Of a stretch of 64,000 nucleotides of DNA, positions 45,731 to 57,013 are shown in pieces. Position 1 is the stretch's first letter. Each line of letters opens with the position of its first letter. The stretch lies in assembly GCF_000002985.6 (NCBI RefSeq), contig NC_003279.8:4216001-4280000 (forward strand), in the 5' to 3' direction. The notes beneath the pieces are model-generated. The model was not told the origin of the DNA, searched no databases, and saw only the letters and a program-made list of their open reading frames with translations. Position numbers and translations under genes: made by a program. This DNA is from Caenorhabditis elegans (taxonomy: Eukaryota > Nematoda > Chromadorea > Rhabditida > Rhabditidae).

Positions 45731-48326
45731 ACCATCAGAAGTGCAAGCTTATCCTCATGAACATACAGCTGTACATCAGAGTGTTTATCAGATGCCAGGT
45801 TATGAGTCTTATGGTTGGTTTAGTTTTTTTAAAAATATCATTTACCAGGGTGCCATTTTTAAAAATAAAAATAACTCGGAAAATATGTTTTTAAAAAATT
45901 TCAGAATTTCTCTCATCAACATAAAACTTGATAAAAATCGAATTTTTATTATTTTCTAAACATTTTTTCGGTTTTTCCGAAAATCAAAAAAAAAGTTTAG
46001 AAAATAGCAAAAAATCAGTTTATTAGAAATCAAATTTTGTTCGTTTTGATAAGAAAAAACATAAGAAAACATGTTATTTTCTTCTGAAAAAAGAAAAAAA
46101 TCGAAAAATCTATGGCCTTTTGGCAAAATGTTTTGGACCAAAAAACAAAACAAATAGCATTAAAATTATTAGTTCTTTTGTTTTCTTCTAAAGTTAATTT
46201 TCTGAAAGTCTTGCTTGTCGTATATCAAATAAAAACATTTTTCAGGAGTATATGATCCTGTAAATGGTGTCTACATGTATCCTCATCCTGGCGCTGGTTA
46301 CTATCCACCTGCCTATCCACAACAACCGATTATGTTAACAATGGACACTCTTCCACCGAATGATCGTCTTGGTGAACTTTACGAGAAAGCCAGTATCGAG
46401 CAGCTAGCGTGAGCATTTTTTAGTTTAAACCTTTCGGATTTACCTAGAAAAATGTTACCTTTGACGCAAAATTACGGTAGCAGGTCTCGTCGCGACCGAA
46501 ATTTTTCAGCGGAGTACGGTAGCTTCCCATGAATTTTTTTGCTGAACTTATCTTTCTGATAACAAATAGTAACTAAAACATGAAAAACTGAATAAAAATT
46601 GATATCTTTACCTTATAGGCTCTTTAAGGGCGCAGACACAAAAACTGACCGGCTACCGTAATTTTTCGTCAAAAGTCACACATTTCTCAACTGGTGAAAT
46701 CCGAAAAAATTGAAATTTTTACTACTCGTCCGACTGTTTAGAAAAGATTAAAAAAAAAGAAAAAAAGAATGTCGGTTTTTCGAATTTTCGATTTTCAAAG
46801 AAAAAAATCAATATTTAAAAATCATTTTCGGTAATTTCCCTAAATTTGTAAAATATAATTTCCAATAAATGTTTTTTGTTTTCCGGAATTTTAATAAAAA
46901 ATCAATTTTCGCGTAACAAAAATGCGAAAAAATGACTAGCCACTCGAATATAATAACACATGAAATAAAATTAAAATTATTACAGTCAACGAGATGCAAT
47001 TGTGAGACAAGAACTTGAGCTGATACGTATTCAAATCGAAAGAAAAACTGCTCAAAAAGAAGCGATCAAGGCCGCTTGCCGTCGTGCTAACGAAGAAGAA
47101 GCTAAACGACAAGAGGCACTTGCAAAGACGAAATATGTTTGGGCGATTGCAAAGTCAGAAGCTGGAGAGACGTATTACTACAACAAAATAACAAAAGAGA
47201 CGCAGTGGACAGCACCAACACCAGTTCAAGGTCTTCTCGAACCGGCTTGTGGTGCATCTCCTGATACTACAGTTGTCATTGCTGACGAGATTACTGAAGA
47301 AGAGCAACAAGCTGAAGTTCTGGAGAAGCCGCGTGTTGTTAAGGAAGAAGTTATCGAGCCAGGTTCACAATCTGAAACTCAAAAAGAATCTCCGGAGAAA
47401 GTTCGAGTTGTTGTACCGAAAGTTGAAGTTGAAAGATCACCGTCGCCAAAATCTTCTCGTGATCGTGAGAAGGATCGAGAGAAATCTCGTGAGAAAGATC
47501 GTGAAAGAGATCGTGACAGAAGAGAAGGTTCAAAACATCGTGATAGTTATCATGGACATCGAAACGGCAGCAGTTCTGTCAGTGAACGACGTATGCGAGA
47601 GTTCAAACATGAGCTGGAACGATCCACTCGATCTGCCGTTCGTTCTCGTCTACAACATCAACGTGACGCTTCTAGTGATAAGACTACTTGGCTTATTAAG
47701 TTAATATATCGAGAGATTTTCAAACGAGAAAGTGCGCAGAGTGGATTTGATTATCGATTCAGTGAGAATACTGATAAGAAGGTAATATTATGGACCAAAA
47801 AATAAACAATTGAAAAAAAAACCAAAAAAATCTGATGCTTGAATTTAAAAAAAAACAATGAAAGAGTGCAATTTTTTAGGTTTTTTGGTCTTTTTTTTTG
47901 GAAAAACCAAAAAATAAATTTTTTTCCAAAGTACCAAACTTCATTTTAAAAAATTTTATTTGACATAAAAATTGATAATTTAAAACTAATTTGAACATTT
48001 TTCCGCAAAAATTATAGATTTTTCTGCCAATTTTAGATTTTTAACGTTTTTTTTCGGACAATTAATGTTTCGAATCATCAATCAGAATGAATATGATATC
48101 TGATGAAATTCAAAAATAATGCAATTTAAATAGAAAACGGTACAAAAGTTTTGAAAAATTTAGAAGAATTCTAAAAAAAATCCTGTCCTTCAGGACAAAA
48201 TTCAACCTTTTTCTCAAAACACAAAAATTACTTTATATTATTTTTCAGGTGAAAAACTACGTCAAGTCATATATCGACCGAAAACTCGAATCAAACGATC
48301 TCTGGAAAGAATACTCTCGGCCATGA
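39402..48326 (+). CDS. met-1: SETD2/Set2-type histone H3K36 methyltransferase
   Basis: Twelve exons: 39402-39665, 39716-39976, 40026-40378, 40430-40880, 40972-41106, 41702-42165, 42768-43533, 44171-44533, 45084-45813, 46246-46408, 46986-47781, 48249-48326, giving 1607 residues. Order: AT-hook-like KRAKRGRPPKIK (about 35-46); acidic/Ser-rich and Pro-rich linkers; charged RE/DR helix (about 490-630); AWS (CECHRTGGNCSDNTC, about 644); SET (GLRAVKDIKKGRFIIEYIGE, NHSCDPNA, EEITFDYQF); post-SET CFCGSASCSGWIG; an RS-like stretch (RRSRSRSRSVSP); ten alanines (about 1224-1233); WW (about 1367-1396); Lys/Arg-Asp/Glu repeats; a C-terminal SRI domain that binds the phosphorylated Pol II tail. All catalytic motifs are intact. 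It deposits H3K36me3 (and cooperates with H3K9 methylation in worms) during elongation. Confidence 0.95.
42248..42475. repeat. Family A palindromic repeat in a met-1 intron
   Basis: GTGCGCCTTTAAAGAGTACTG with CAAACTTTTGTTGCTG on the left is inverted on the right as CAGCAACAAAAG and CAGTACTTTTTAAAGGAGCAC. Confidence 0.85.
43573..44100. repeat. 528-bp near-palindrome filling a met-1 intron
   Basis: TGGAGTACCGAAATCCGAGA at the left end is mirrored by TCTCAGATTTCGGTACTCCA at the right end. Inner arms also pair: CGCGCCAGAGAAGCCATGTG with CACATGGCGTCTCTGGCGCG. The arms match over most of their length, so the intron RNA between the SET exon and the next exon can form a long hairpin. Confidence 0.9.
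45699..45728 (+). repeat. (GCT)10 microsatellite coding for poly-alanine
   Basis: Ten uninterrupted GCT codons inside met-1 exon 9 encode ten alanines. A pure trinucleotide tract is prone to length change. Confidence 0.95.
46457..46675. repeat. Family A-like palindrome in a met-1 intron
   Basis: TGACGCAAAATTACGGTAGC on the left faces GCTACCGTAATTTTTCGTCA on the right; inner words GCTCTTTAAGGGCGCAGACA resemble the family A core. Confidence 0.8.
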
Positions 48327-48801
48327 GCTTTATTTTTTAATTTAAATTTTATAAAAAAATGTTTATGCTTGTTTTTTTCTCTATAGTTCCCTCCTATCCC
48401 CCCCCTCCCCTATCGCCTAAAAATTGATCTCTGTCTGATTTCACCGATTTCCGTTTTATTTGATCCCATTGAACGAGTATATCATCATGTTCCTGAACTT
48501 CAACGTTCGCACATTTTATTCCCCTAGTTTTATGTCCCCAGAATTGTTTTATACTATCCTGTAATCCACCTCAAAATGACAGCCATGAAAAGCTGTTTTT
48601 CATGTTTTCTATTTTCTTGTTGATCGTATTTGCGCCGCTCTTTGTCGCCAAATTTTTTTTTGTAATTAAAAAATGAATTACGGATGTTGAATTTTTAAAT
48701 TTATTTTTTTAAAGAAAAATTGTGGAAGTTTTTCAGATTCTATACTGCTTATTTTTACGCTAAATTTTTTTTCGAAGTCCCCTTTTTTCAAATCGAAGTG
48801 T
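48327..48801. other. met-1 3' UTR / intergenic
   Basis: T-rich and C-rich tracts (CCCCCCCTCCCC near 48403) without AATAAA close to the stop. No other gene seen before the palindrome at 48802. Confidence 0.4.
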
Positions 48802-49082
48802 AACTGCGCTCCACGATCAATAGAGACTCTCCGCCCTCGAACCATGGGTCTCGTTAGGTATTTGGCAGACTTACCGTAAATTCAAATGTTTTATTACTTC
48901 GCGACTAATTTTTTTATTCATGACTCAATTTTTTATCAATTCCAACGAAAAACTAATTAAAAACAACGGAAAACATAACGAAAAATGCTTGAAAATTGCA
49001 GACATTTCCGAAATTAATTAAATTCCTAACGAGACCCATGGCTCGGGGGCGGAGTGTTTTCGATTAGCCATGGAGCGCGTTG
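48802..49082. repeat. 281-bp palindrome just upstream of mus-81
   Basis: Left arm words GCGCTCCA, CTCCGCCCTCGA and CCATGGGTCTCGTTAG are mirrored by CTAACGAGACCCATGG, CGGGGGCGGAGT and TGGAGCGC on the right. The centre is AT-rich. The right end is 26 bp before the mus-81 ATG, so it must lie in or next to its promoter or outron. Confidence 0.9.
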
Positions 49083-49108
49083 AGATATTCCTAAATTTTT
49101 CTATTCAG

Positions 49109-51174
49109 ATGTCGAATCAATCAAAACGGGTCACAGTGAGAATTGAGCATTCGAAGAACACTTTTTTCGAAAAGTAATTTTCAAATTTTGATCCAAAGAA
49201 ATTATTCGTCAATTTTCAGAGTTTTAAAATTCCAACATCAAGAGCAAGAAGATCGGAAGCTCAAATATGTTCTGCACAAAGCTCACGAGAATCTGAGAAA
49301 GTGCCCATTCGAGATTCTGACAATTGTTGATTTGAAAAATGTGCAGGGTATTAATAAATAAAAAAATCGAATTCCAGATTTTTAAAATCTATATATTGAA
49401 TTTTCAGGAATCGGAGAGAATATTGCTCTAAAATTGGAAGAAACGTGGAACGTCGCCTGCCGAGAGAACAATGGCCAGGATCCAACTCTACGAAGCATCA
49501 AAAAATTCACGACAGACGATTATCGCCGGTTCTTAACAAATCGAAAATCAACAACAGAACGGATGAAGGATGCGAAAAGATTGGAAAAACAGAAATCAAC
49601 GAAAACCATTGTTGATATAGAAAATGAATTCGAATCGGATGGAGATGATGACAAGCAACCAAGTGTTCCACTCACTAAAACGAAAAGCTTTCAAGTTTCG
49701 AAGCCCGTCCAGCCGAGCTTGATACGATCACAAAGTGGAAATCTTTCGTCTTCTTCGTCTACTTCCTCATCATCATCTAATTCATCAGATCCATTATCTT
49801 TCAGACTTCTCACTTGTCGACCTTTTGAGCAGCCAACTGTTAGTATTTAAATCTAATTTTTGCAGAAAAGGATTCCAGAATAGAAAAAAATCGGCAAGTA
49901 ATAGAAAATCCAATGGAAAATTAAAAAAAAAAGATTTTTGAACTCCCTCCGAAATGAGAACTGTCCGACCAATCAGCGAATAGCTCCGCCCCAGCAATCA
50001 GATGGAGTGGGCGGAGTTGGAAGACGCTTATTGGTTGGCTCGCGAGATTTTGCGGTTTTTGCATACGGTACCCGATCTCGAAGCGACTAATATTCAGGAG
50101 TACTGTAGCTCCCAACTCCTAATAAGTTGCAGAAACTTCTGCCATTTTTCATAAGTTTTCGTCCGTTCCTTCGAAATTTATCGAAAAAGATTTTGAAACT
50201 TGAACATTTTTGAGCTCGAAAAAAAAACATTTAACAATATTTTTTAAAAACGATTAACAAAAATATGCAAAAATCGTTGCAGTGCAAAAAGTGAAATACC
50301 AACAAAAAACCAAATTTTCATCAAAAACCCAATGTTTTGGTGTCGAAAAAATGGTCAGCTATTTACTCCACCTTCAAATTAAAAAAAAACGAGGTATTTT
50401 TCCAGGTCTATCTAATCGCAGACAATCGTGAGCATCGCAACAATCCACGTTTCAAGTCGGTAATCGAGCATCTCGTGAAAAAAGAAGATATTCGAGTTGA
50501 TATTCGTTCTCTTTCCGTTGGAGATTACATATGGATTTGTCGAAAGATTGATGGAACTGAGATTGTGATGGATTGGGTTGTAGAACGGAAAACTTGGGAT
50601 GATCTGCAATCAAGTATTCGTGGAGGTAGATATGATGAGCAGAAAGGACGATTGAATATGGCTCCGATGAAGAATCGAGTTTATTTGATTGAAGCTCAAC
50701 ATAAAGGAGATGTTGCTTGCGAACAGGTAGAATATAGAATTAGAATCTGATGATTTTTCAAAATTCTAACAAAAATTCCAGGCCGTAGCATCAACTCTTT
50801 CCAATGGAGGATATCTTATTCAAAGATGCTCTGATACTCGAGACACAGCTGCATTTCTCAAGGAAGTGACGATTCGTTTGCAGAACAAAGCGGCCATAGA
50901 AGAAATTTCGGGTGTTCCATTCAGCCAACTCCAGAATCTTCTCCAGAAAAAGAAGGCGGAAACTGTGAAAGAAGCTTGGGTCCGACAGCTGATGGTTTGC
51001 CCGGGAATGTCTCAGAATCGAGCCGAAGCAATTGCCGATCGATTTCCATCCATGGTATCCCTGCTTTCATATTTTCGTGCAAATGGAGACGATGCACCGA
51101 TTCGACTTCTTCAGCTTTTACCTCAACTAACTAGGCCTATTACTCGTAACCTTTTCAAATTTTTTGTTCAATAA
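49109..51174 (+). CDS. mus-81: Mus81 structure-specific endonuclease subunit
   Basis: Exons 49109-49173, 49220-49347, 49408-49838, 50406-50726 and 50782-51174 give 445 residues. The ATG directly follows a CTATTCAG acceptor. An N-terminal helix-hairpin-helix region ends GIGENIALKLEETW (about 65-78); a Ser-rich linker follows (about 165-185); the XPF-type nuclease domain begins VYLIADNREHR with the catalytic signature VERKTWDDL (ERK at about 268-270, D at 273-274), metal-binding and intact. The C-terminal (HhH)2 region has VCPGMSQNRAEAIADRFPS. It acts with EME1-type partners on replication forks, flaps and Holliday junctions. Shorter than human MUS81 (551 residues), mainly in the N-terminal part. 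Confidence 0.92.
50058..50140. repeat. Partial family A repeat in a mus-81 intron
   Basis: ACGGTACCCGATCTCGAAGCGACTAATATTCAGGAGTACTGTAGCTCC matches the left-arm order seen at 770-850 and 9513; no right arm found. Split into words: GGTACCCGATCTCGAAGCG and GGAGTACTGTAGC. Confidence 0.55.
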
Positions 51175-51329
51175 GTGAATCCTGAATGAATCAGAATTAG
51201 ATTGAATTTTTTATAATTGAATGAAAAATTTTGAAAGGAAGACCAACAAAAACAACATCAACAAGAGAATAACAATGAAAAATGAAAAATTGTGGAATTT
51301 AAAATTTTTGAATGGAGACCAAAATCCGA

Positions 51330-51967
51330 TTAAGCGAGATGACTCTCATTTCTGAGATACTCTCCAAGATCGCATTGATGTAGAACGACGAGAGCAGTTG
51401 GATCGGCACGCTTACTGTCTGATGTTCCTTTCGCTGACACTCCGAATCTAGAGAAATATATTTAATTAACTTGAATATTAAATGTGAACATACCCCAATG
51501 GAACATCGGTCATCGAGTATACGACGATTCCAGCATGAGTTGGAGTTCCGTCGGTCATTCTTGCGATTCCAGACTTGAGAATGTTGTTTCCGTAAAGGAA
51601 TTGCTGCTCGGCGTTCGGCTTCAGCCACACCTTGAACTTGGCATACGGCGCCAAATAGTCGAGAGCGGTGATTTGGAGATGGAACTTTTTGCTTTTGGTG
51701 AACTTTCCCAAGCAAGTTCCAAAAGAGAGAAGTGGCTCACGGGCAATGCAGGCGGCTTGACGCATCAGATTTTCCGAACAGTAATAGACACGTTCCTGAA
51801 GAACAAATCGAGTTTTTATTGGATAAAGAACAATTAATTAATACCTTGTGATTTCTGAAGCAATAATCTCCATCATTTCTGTCGATGAGCATCGAGACAT
51901 TGTCTCCGATGAACGAGGCCAACTTGGCAAATACAAGCGATGTCTCTTCTTCTGTCAGTGGACGCAT
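51330..51967 (-). CDS. NIP7: NIP7 homologue, 60S ribosome biogenesis (PUA domain)
   Basis: Minus-strand exons 51845-51967, 51494-51795 and 51330-51447 give 180 residues, the same length as human NIP7. It begins [20 protein letters not shown] and contains [49 protein letters not shown] and [12 protein letters not shown], in the order conserved from yeast to human. The C-terminal half (about 95-170) is the PUA RNA-binding domain. Family role: nucleolar pre-rRNA processing, mainly for the large subunit in yeast. The ATG sits on an ATTCAG acceptor (trans-splice type) and lies 299 bp downstream of the cdc-6 stop. Confidence 0.93.
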
Positions 51968-52266
51968 CTGAATAATTAAGAAATGGGTAGAATAATTATA
52001 GACATAATAAAATAAAGATAAAAAATTTTGGAATATAAAACCAAAATTCAGAGCAAAAAGTTTTGTAATAAATATGGAGAACGTTTATAAATTACACAGA
52101 ACGTGTACCCGAAGGTAAAGGGACAGGTATTCAGAAGAGAGAACGCGTTGAAAGGAAGTGAGAGGAATGATAAAGTTTACAGGGAAATGCCAAAGTAAGA
52201 AATTCAAAACTTTTTCAATATTTCAATAAATAGAAGTGGATATAAATTATGTTACAGGAGATGCGA
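51968..52266 (-). promoter_or_regulatory. Intercistronic region cdc-6 / NIP7
   Basis: 299 bp between same-strand genes, ending in AATTATTCAG directly before the NIP7 ATG. The distance and acceptor fit an operon, although no clear AATAAA was found on the minus strand here. Confidence 0.4.
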
Positions 52267-54287
52267 TTAAAATTGAAGGAGTCCAATTTGATCAAGCATC
52301 GCGTTGTCACTGATAGCCGATTTTGCCGTCGGAGCATCAACTTGAAGAACTAGCTTTCCGCCGTTTAACTGACGGACGAAGGATTGAGATTCGAGAGTCT
52401 GGAACGCTGAATGAAGTTCATCGTCATCAAGAGCGGGCATTCGAAGAGCCTCGCAAGCTTTATAATAGGCACGGAGCAGGGAATTCCGATCGAATGTGCA
52501 TTTCTTGTTGGCAGAAAGTGTTAAAGAGACAGCTAGAAGAATTCGAGGTTGAAGTGGAAGACGAGCACGAGCCAATGGAGACGAATAGACATTGTTGATG
52601 ATTCCAAGAACTTCACGACATCCATTAACTGGGGTACCAGGAACTTTTGAATCATCAGGAATCATACGACTTTTTTGTTGTTTGAAGATGTGGAGTGCGG
52701 TACGAAGATCTCCGCTCATTGCAGCCACTTTACGAGCGGTTAACTCGATTGCCTTTGCGTCAATTGAAGTCTGAAATTATAAAATGTAAAATACTAAATG
52801 AACTTAGGAGCACCGGTTCTCTGAGTTTTTCGCTTGGAAAGAATCAAAATGTGCGCAAACGAAAGAATTTCATAATGAGACTGCTGAAAAGTTCTTAGAA
52901 AATGGGCGAAATTGGTGATTTTATTTAAAAATAGCTTTTTTCTTCGAAATTTTTTAGCCACCATAATTGTTTTTTTGAAAATTCTCACTACAAAATTAGT
53001 TTTTTTTGGTACATTTTGAGTCTATACAAGCCGAAAACCGATACTCATCCTTTAAATTTAAACTTACCTCCTCGTTTTTCATTTTATCATTCAAAATTTC
53101 TACGATGTCATCTTTCGTATACGGTTCAAAAACGAGTCTTTTCGGTGGCTTCGCGAGCATCAATTTTGGAAGAAGTCGTTCTGTCAAATCAATCGAATTT
53201 GCAATTCCAAGAATGATAATTTTTCGAGACAACGTCTCTGGCCATTGAAAAGCTGCGTAGAGTGCAGCGTTCTTTCGATTCGCGAGATGATCAATCTCAT
53301 CGAGAACCAGTACCAGAGGAGTTTTGAATTGCTTCACGTGCTTCTCAAAAATTTCTTCATTCGGCTTTCCGTCCAAATCCAAAGATTCGAAAATCGTTTT
53401 GAATAGTGCTGATTTGGTATTTGTTGAAGCGCAATTTACAATACAACTTCGAACTGATTTTCCCAATGATTTAAGAACTCTCATTGTGGTCGCAGTTTTT
53501 CCAGTTCCAGGTTGTCCACTGACATAAATAGACAACGAAGTATTCGTTTCTTTACTTTTCATAATCCATAATTTCAGTGAATCAAATTCTTCACGTCTTC
53601 CTTTCAAAGCCCCTTCGGAAGATGTTGAAATAATTTCTTCGCTGTCAGATTCCGATGAGCTCTCTTTTCGCGACTTTTTCTCTGGTGTTCCCTGAGATCC
53701 AGATCGTGACCTCGACTGTTTTTCCGGAGTACGTGGAGTTGTCAATTGGCTCTTCAAGTTTGTAGCTTTTCGTGGTCTACCTCTGGCTCGTGGGCTTGAA
53801 ATCTAAAAAATTTAACATTTCAGTTATTCCACATTCCTAGTGCTCTAACTTCAAGTTTCTCGACACGATCTGCTAGCGATGATCCGGGACTCAGAAGCAA
53901 TTTTCGTTTTTCTTCAGATGCCATCTTTGTTTGGGGCAACAATTCATCTTCGGAACTTGATTCAACTTCTTCGTGAAACACTCGTTCGCTTACCGGCACA
54001 CGCTTCGTTGTTTTTGACGAGGGAGTCTTCTGGAATAATTGAAGATGTGTTAATTTTTAATCGAATTCTTTCGATATCGAAGCACAATAAAAAACAAACC
54101 TTTTTCTCAATTGGTACAGACTGTGTTGATAATCTTGAACTTTTTCGCCGGGTTAGAGAAGGTTTCTAAAGAAAAGTGAAATGACAGCTTAAATTTGAAT
54201 TTCAAAAATATGTACCTCTGTTTCTTCAGATTCTTCAAAATCACGTGCCCTCTGAGATTTGCGAGTAGATCCGGATTTACTACTCAT
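52267..54287 (-). CDS. cdc-6: CDC6 replication licensing ATPase
   Basis: Minus-strand exons 54216-54287, 54100-54165, 53850-54029, 53068-53802 and 52267-52770 give 518 residues. The disordered basic N-terminus has several CDK-type sites (TPRTPEK, GTPEKK) and a GRPRK basic patch, typical targets for export or degradation control after origin firing. The AAA+ core has Walker A GQPGTGKT (about 202-209), Walker B LVLVLDEIDHL (D/E at about 274-275), sensor-1 LGIANSIDL and sensor-2-region MSGDLRTAL; a winged-helix domain follows. With ORC and CDT-1 it loads MCM2-7. Divergently placed from acin-1. Confidence 0.93.
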
Positions 54288-54734
54288 CTGAAATCATTCG
54301 CAATTATCAAGCTTACAACGTAAAGAATTGGGAATTTAAAGCAAAACCCTGCAAAATCGATAAAAACTGAAATTTCTGCTCAAAGCTTTTGAATATTTAT
54401 GTTTACGTTCGGCTATATGTTAAATTTTAAAACAAAATAAAATTGGAGAACGCCAAAGAAATTAATTACATATCTGGAAAATAAAATAAATTACGAAAAA
54501 TAGGAGAATCGGTGCGATTTATTTTATTTCTCGCATTAGAGCGCACTTTCCTCAATAATTTTGACGCCAGCGACTATTGCTGACGCCTTTCCCTTTGCGC
54601 ATTTTTATTTTCGAATTTTAAAACACAATATTTATTTTTTTTCTTTAATTTCCACCATCTTTGAAAAAAAAAAACGTATTTTTTCTCCTAATTGCAGGTT
54701 TCGAAACCTAGCTTATCAGAAAAATCGATACAGT
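54288..54734. promoter_or_regulatory. Divergent promoter cdc-6 / acin-1
   Basis: 447 bp between start codons, AT-rich with a GC patch (GACGCCAGCGACTATTGCTG near 54562). TCCTAATTGCAG at 54698 precedes the acin-1 ATG by 36 bases and may be its trans-splice acceptor. No repeat seen. Confidence 0.5.
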
Positions 54735-57013
54735 ATGGCGGACGAGGATATTTTAGTGGACGGACGTCCGTTGTCTTCACTCAAAGTGACAGAACTGAAA
54801 GAAGAGCTCGAAAACCGCCAACTATCCACGAAAGGGGTGAAAGCTGTGCTGCAGGAAAGGCTTAGAGAGGTACTTGCCAAATTAGAAATAAAAATGAAAA
54901 TTCCAAACTAATGCTTACAGGCTCTCGCAGCACAAGGAGACGATCCGGTGGTTGATGAGCAGAATCCGATAGTTGCTGGATATTTGGCAAGGCAATCGGC
55001 GGCACTGGCGGAAGCTCGGAAGAGAACAGAAAGTGAAGCATCGGGAACGACCACTCCACAGGTAATTCCATTTTGAGGTTATACTAACAATAAAATATCG
55101 TTTTCTCAGAGTGAGGTATCGCCGTCGAAGCAATCAGAGGCCTCGCCAAGGAAGGGAAGAACTCCACGGAAAGAGTATTGACAGTGACGTTTTGAAATTC
55201 AATGATTATTCTAATTTCAGAAAGAAGGATGTGGAACCAGAAGCGGAGCCTGAGCCTGAAGCAGATATCGCCCCAGAGCCAGAGAAAGTAGCTATTGTGG
55301 AGAAACCAGAACCGAAACCAGAACCTATCACGGAAACAGAAGCATCTCCATCGTTAGTTTAAAAATTTCAGTATCTGAATAATGTTTTATTCGTTCAGAA
55401 AAGCTTCCGAGAAAGATGCCGCAGTTGAGGTATCTGTTGAAAAAGTGGATGCTGAGACAGCTCAGGAATCCGATTCTCCACAAGAAGCAGAGTTAGTACA
55501 CTACTGGTTTTTAAAAATTAAACTAAGTTTGATGTTTTCAGAAAAGAAAAGACCGAGCCGCAAGTGGAGCTGGAGAATGGTGGTCAGGAGGAGGACGAGC
55601 CAGGTTTTTTAAAAATTAATTATTTTATAGAAAACCTAATTTTGAAATTTCAGATCGCGATGAATCGATAGAGAAGCAACCAGAGAAGGAGGATGATGGG
55701 GACGAGCTCGATTATGGAGATGATGAAGAAAAGGAGCAGAAGGACGACGAATCAATGGATGCAGAAGATGCAAAGGAAGAGAAGGTTGTTCAGATCGAAA
55801 AGGAAAAGAAAGAAGACAAGGATGATGGTGTCAAGAAGGAGGAAAAGGTGCGCGAGGTGTCTCGCCGTCGCGTATCTTCTCCTTCGTCTAGGTAAATTAA
55901 AATTGCCAGTAGAACATCGGTCTAAAATATGCATTTTCGCTCCAGGCACCCAGTCTCAAATGTTGTTCACATTCGTGGTTTGACACGTCCATTTACCGAA
56001 GGACAACTTCGCGCAGAAATTCAAAAGAACTGCGGTGAAATCGTTGATTTGTGGATGGATAAGGTTAAAAGCCATTGCTTCGTTAAGGTATACCATTCTA
56101 TTTCAAACGTTTTTTTTTCAATTAAATTGAGTATTTCAGCTAAATTCCGATGCGGACGCTGGGAATGTTATCAGTGCAATGAACAACGTCGTTTGGCCAG
56201 ATGGTAACCCAAAGAGATTGTCTATTGTCTACGATACAGAAGATAATGTGAGATTTCCAAAAGTTTTCAGACATTTTAAGCATTGAATTTCAGTTGATCA
56301 AGCATAGGAATGGATTAGAGGCTACTATTGCCGAGCCGGCTAAAATCGGCGGCGGCCGAGCTGATCGGCTCTCGACCACGTCTCAAAGTTCGATTCTTGG
56401 AGGAAAAACCAACTTCCAGATTACTGTAAGCTGGGTATAGTTTTATTATAATCTAGACTATTTATTGAAGATGCAAAATGTACTTCGCGACAACGATAAG
56501 CTTGATTCGGAGCGCAAAAGGGAGCGTGGAAGTATTCAATCGAGACTCACACGCATTGAAAACAAGGATCAAGTGAAGGATGAGAAGAAAGATGAAAAGA
56601 AAGAGGATAGAAAGAGAAAACGATCGGAGACTCCCCCATTTTCTCGTGGTGCTGGGTTTATGGACGAGAAAAAGGCTAGAAATGAGGAGAGGGAGCGAAG
56701 ACGGTGAGAAATTGAAAATTGAACGTTTTGAAGAAACAATAATTATTTCAGAGAAGGCCCGCGAAGCGAGGAACGTCGAAAAGTTGTTGTCGAAGAAGAA
56801 GAGGCTCCGAAAAAGTCACTCGATCAGCTCTTCAAGAAAACTGTAGCTCTTCCGCCGATTTATTATCTGCCATTAACGGAAGAGCAGATTGCTGCCAAGG
56901 AGGCTGAGAAGAGTGCAAAAGGAAAGGAGAGAGCTGAAACAACATCAGATCGTGATCGTCCACATCGAGTTGACAGAAATGATCGAGGGGATCGTCCAAG
57001 ACATCGCGATTGA
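54735..57013 (+). CDS. acin-1: Acinus homologue (SAP, RRM and RSB motif; ASAP/PSAP complex)
   Basis: Twelve exons: 54735-54869, 54921-55061, 55110-55174, 55221-55352, 55399-55491, 55542-55603, 55654-55891, 55946-56087, 56140-56247, 56294-56425, 56471-56703, 56752-57013; 580 residues. An N-terminal SAP motif (LKVTELKEELENRQLSTKG, about 16-34); Glu/Pro/Lys-rich acidic linker; RRM (VVHIRGLTRPFTEGQL, KSHCFVKL, about 295-370); a C-terminal RNPS1/SAP18-binding motif (SLDQLFKKTVALPPIYYLPL, about 514-533) and an Arg/Asp tail (DRDRPHR). These are the Acinus hallmarks: it scaffolds the exon-junction-associated ASAP complex in the nucleus. Small introns of about 45 bp are typical. Alternative splicing of the linker exons is possible since several share a phase. 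Confidence 0.92.
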
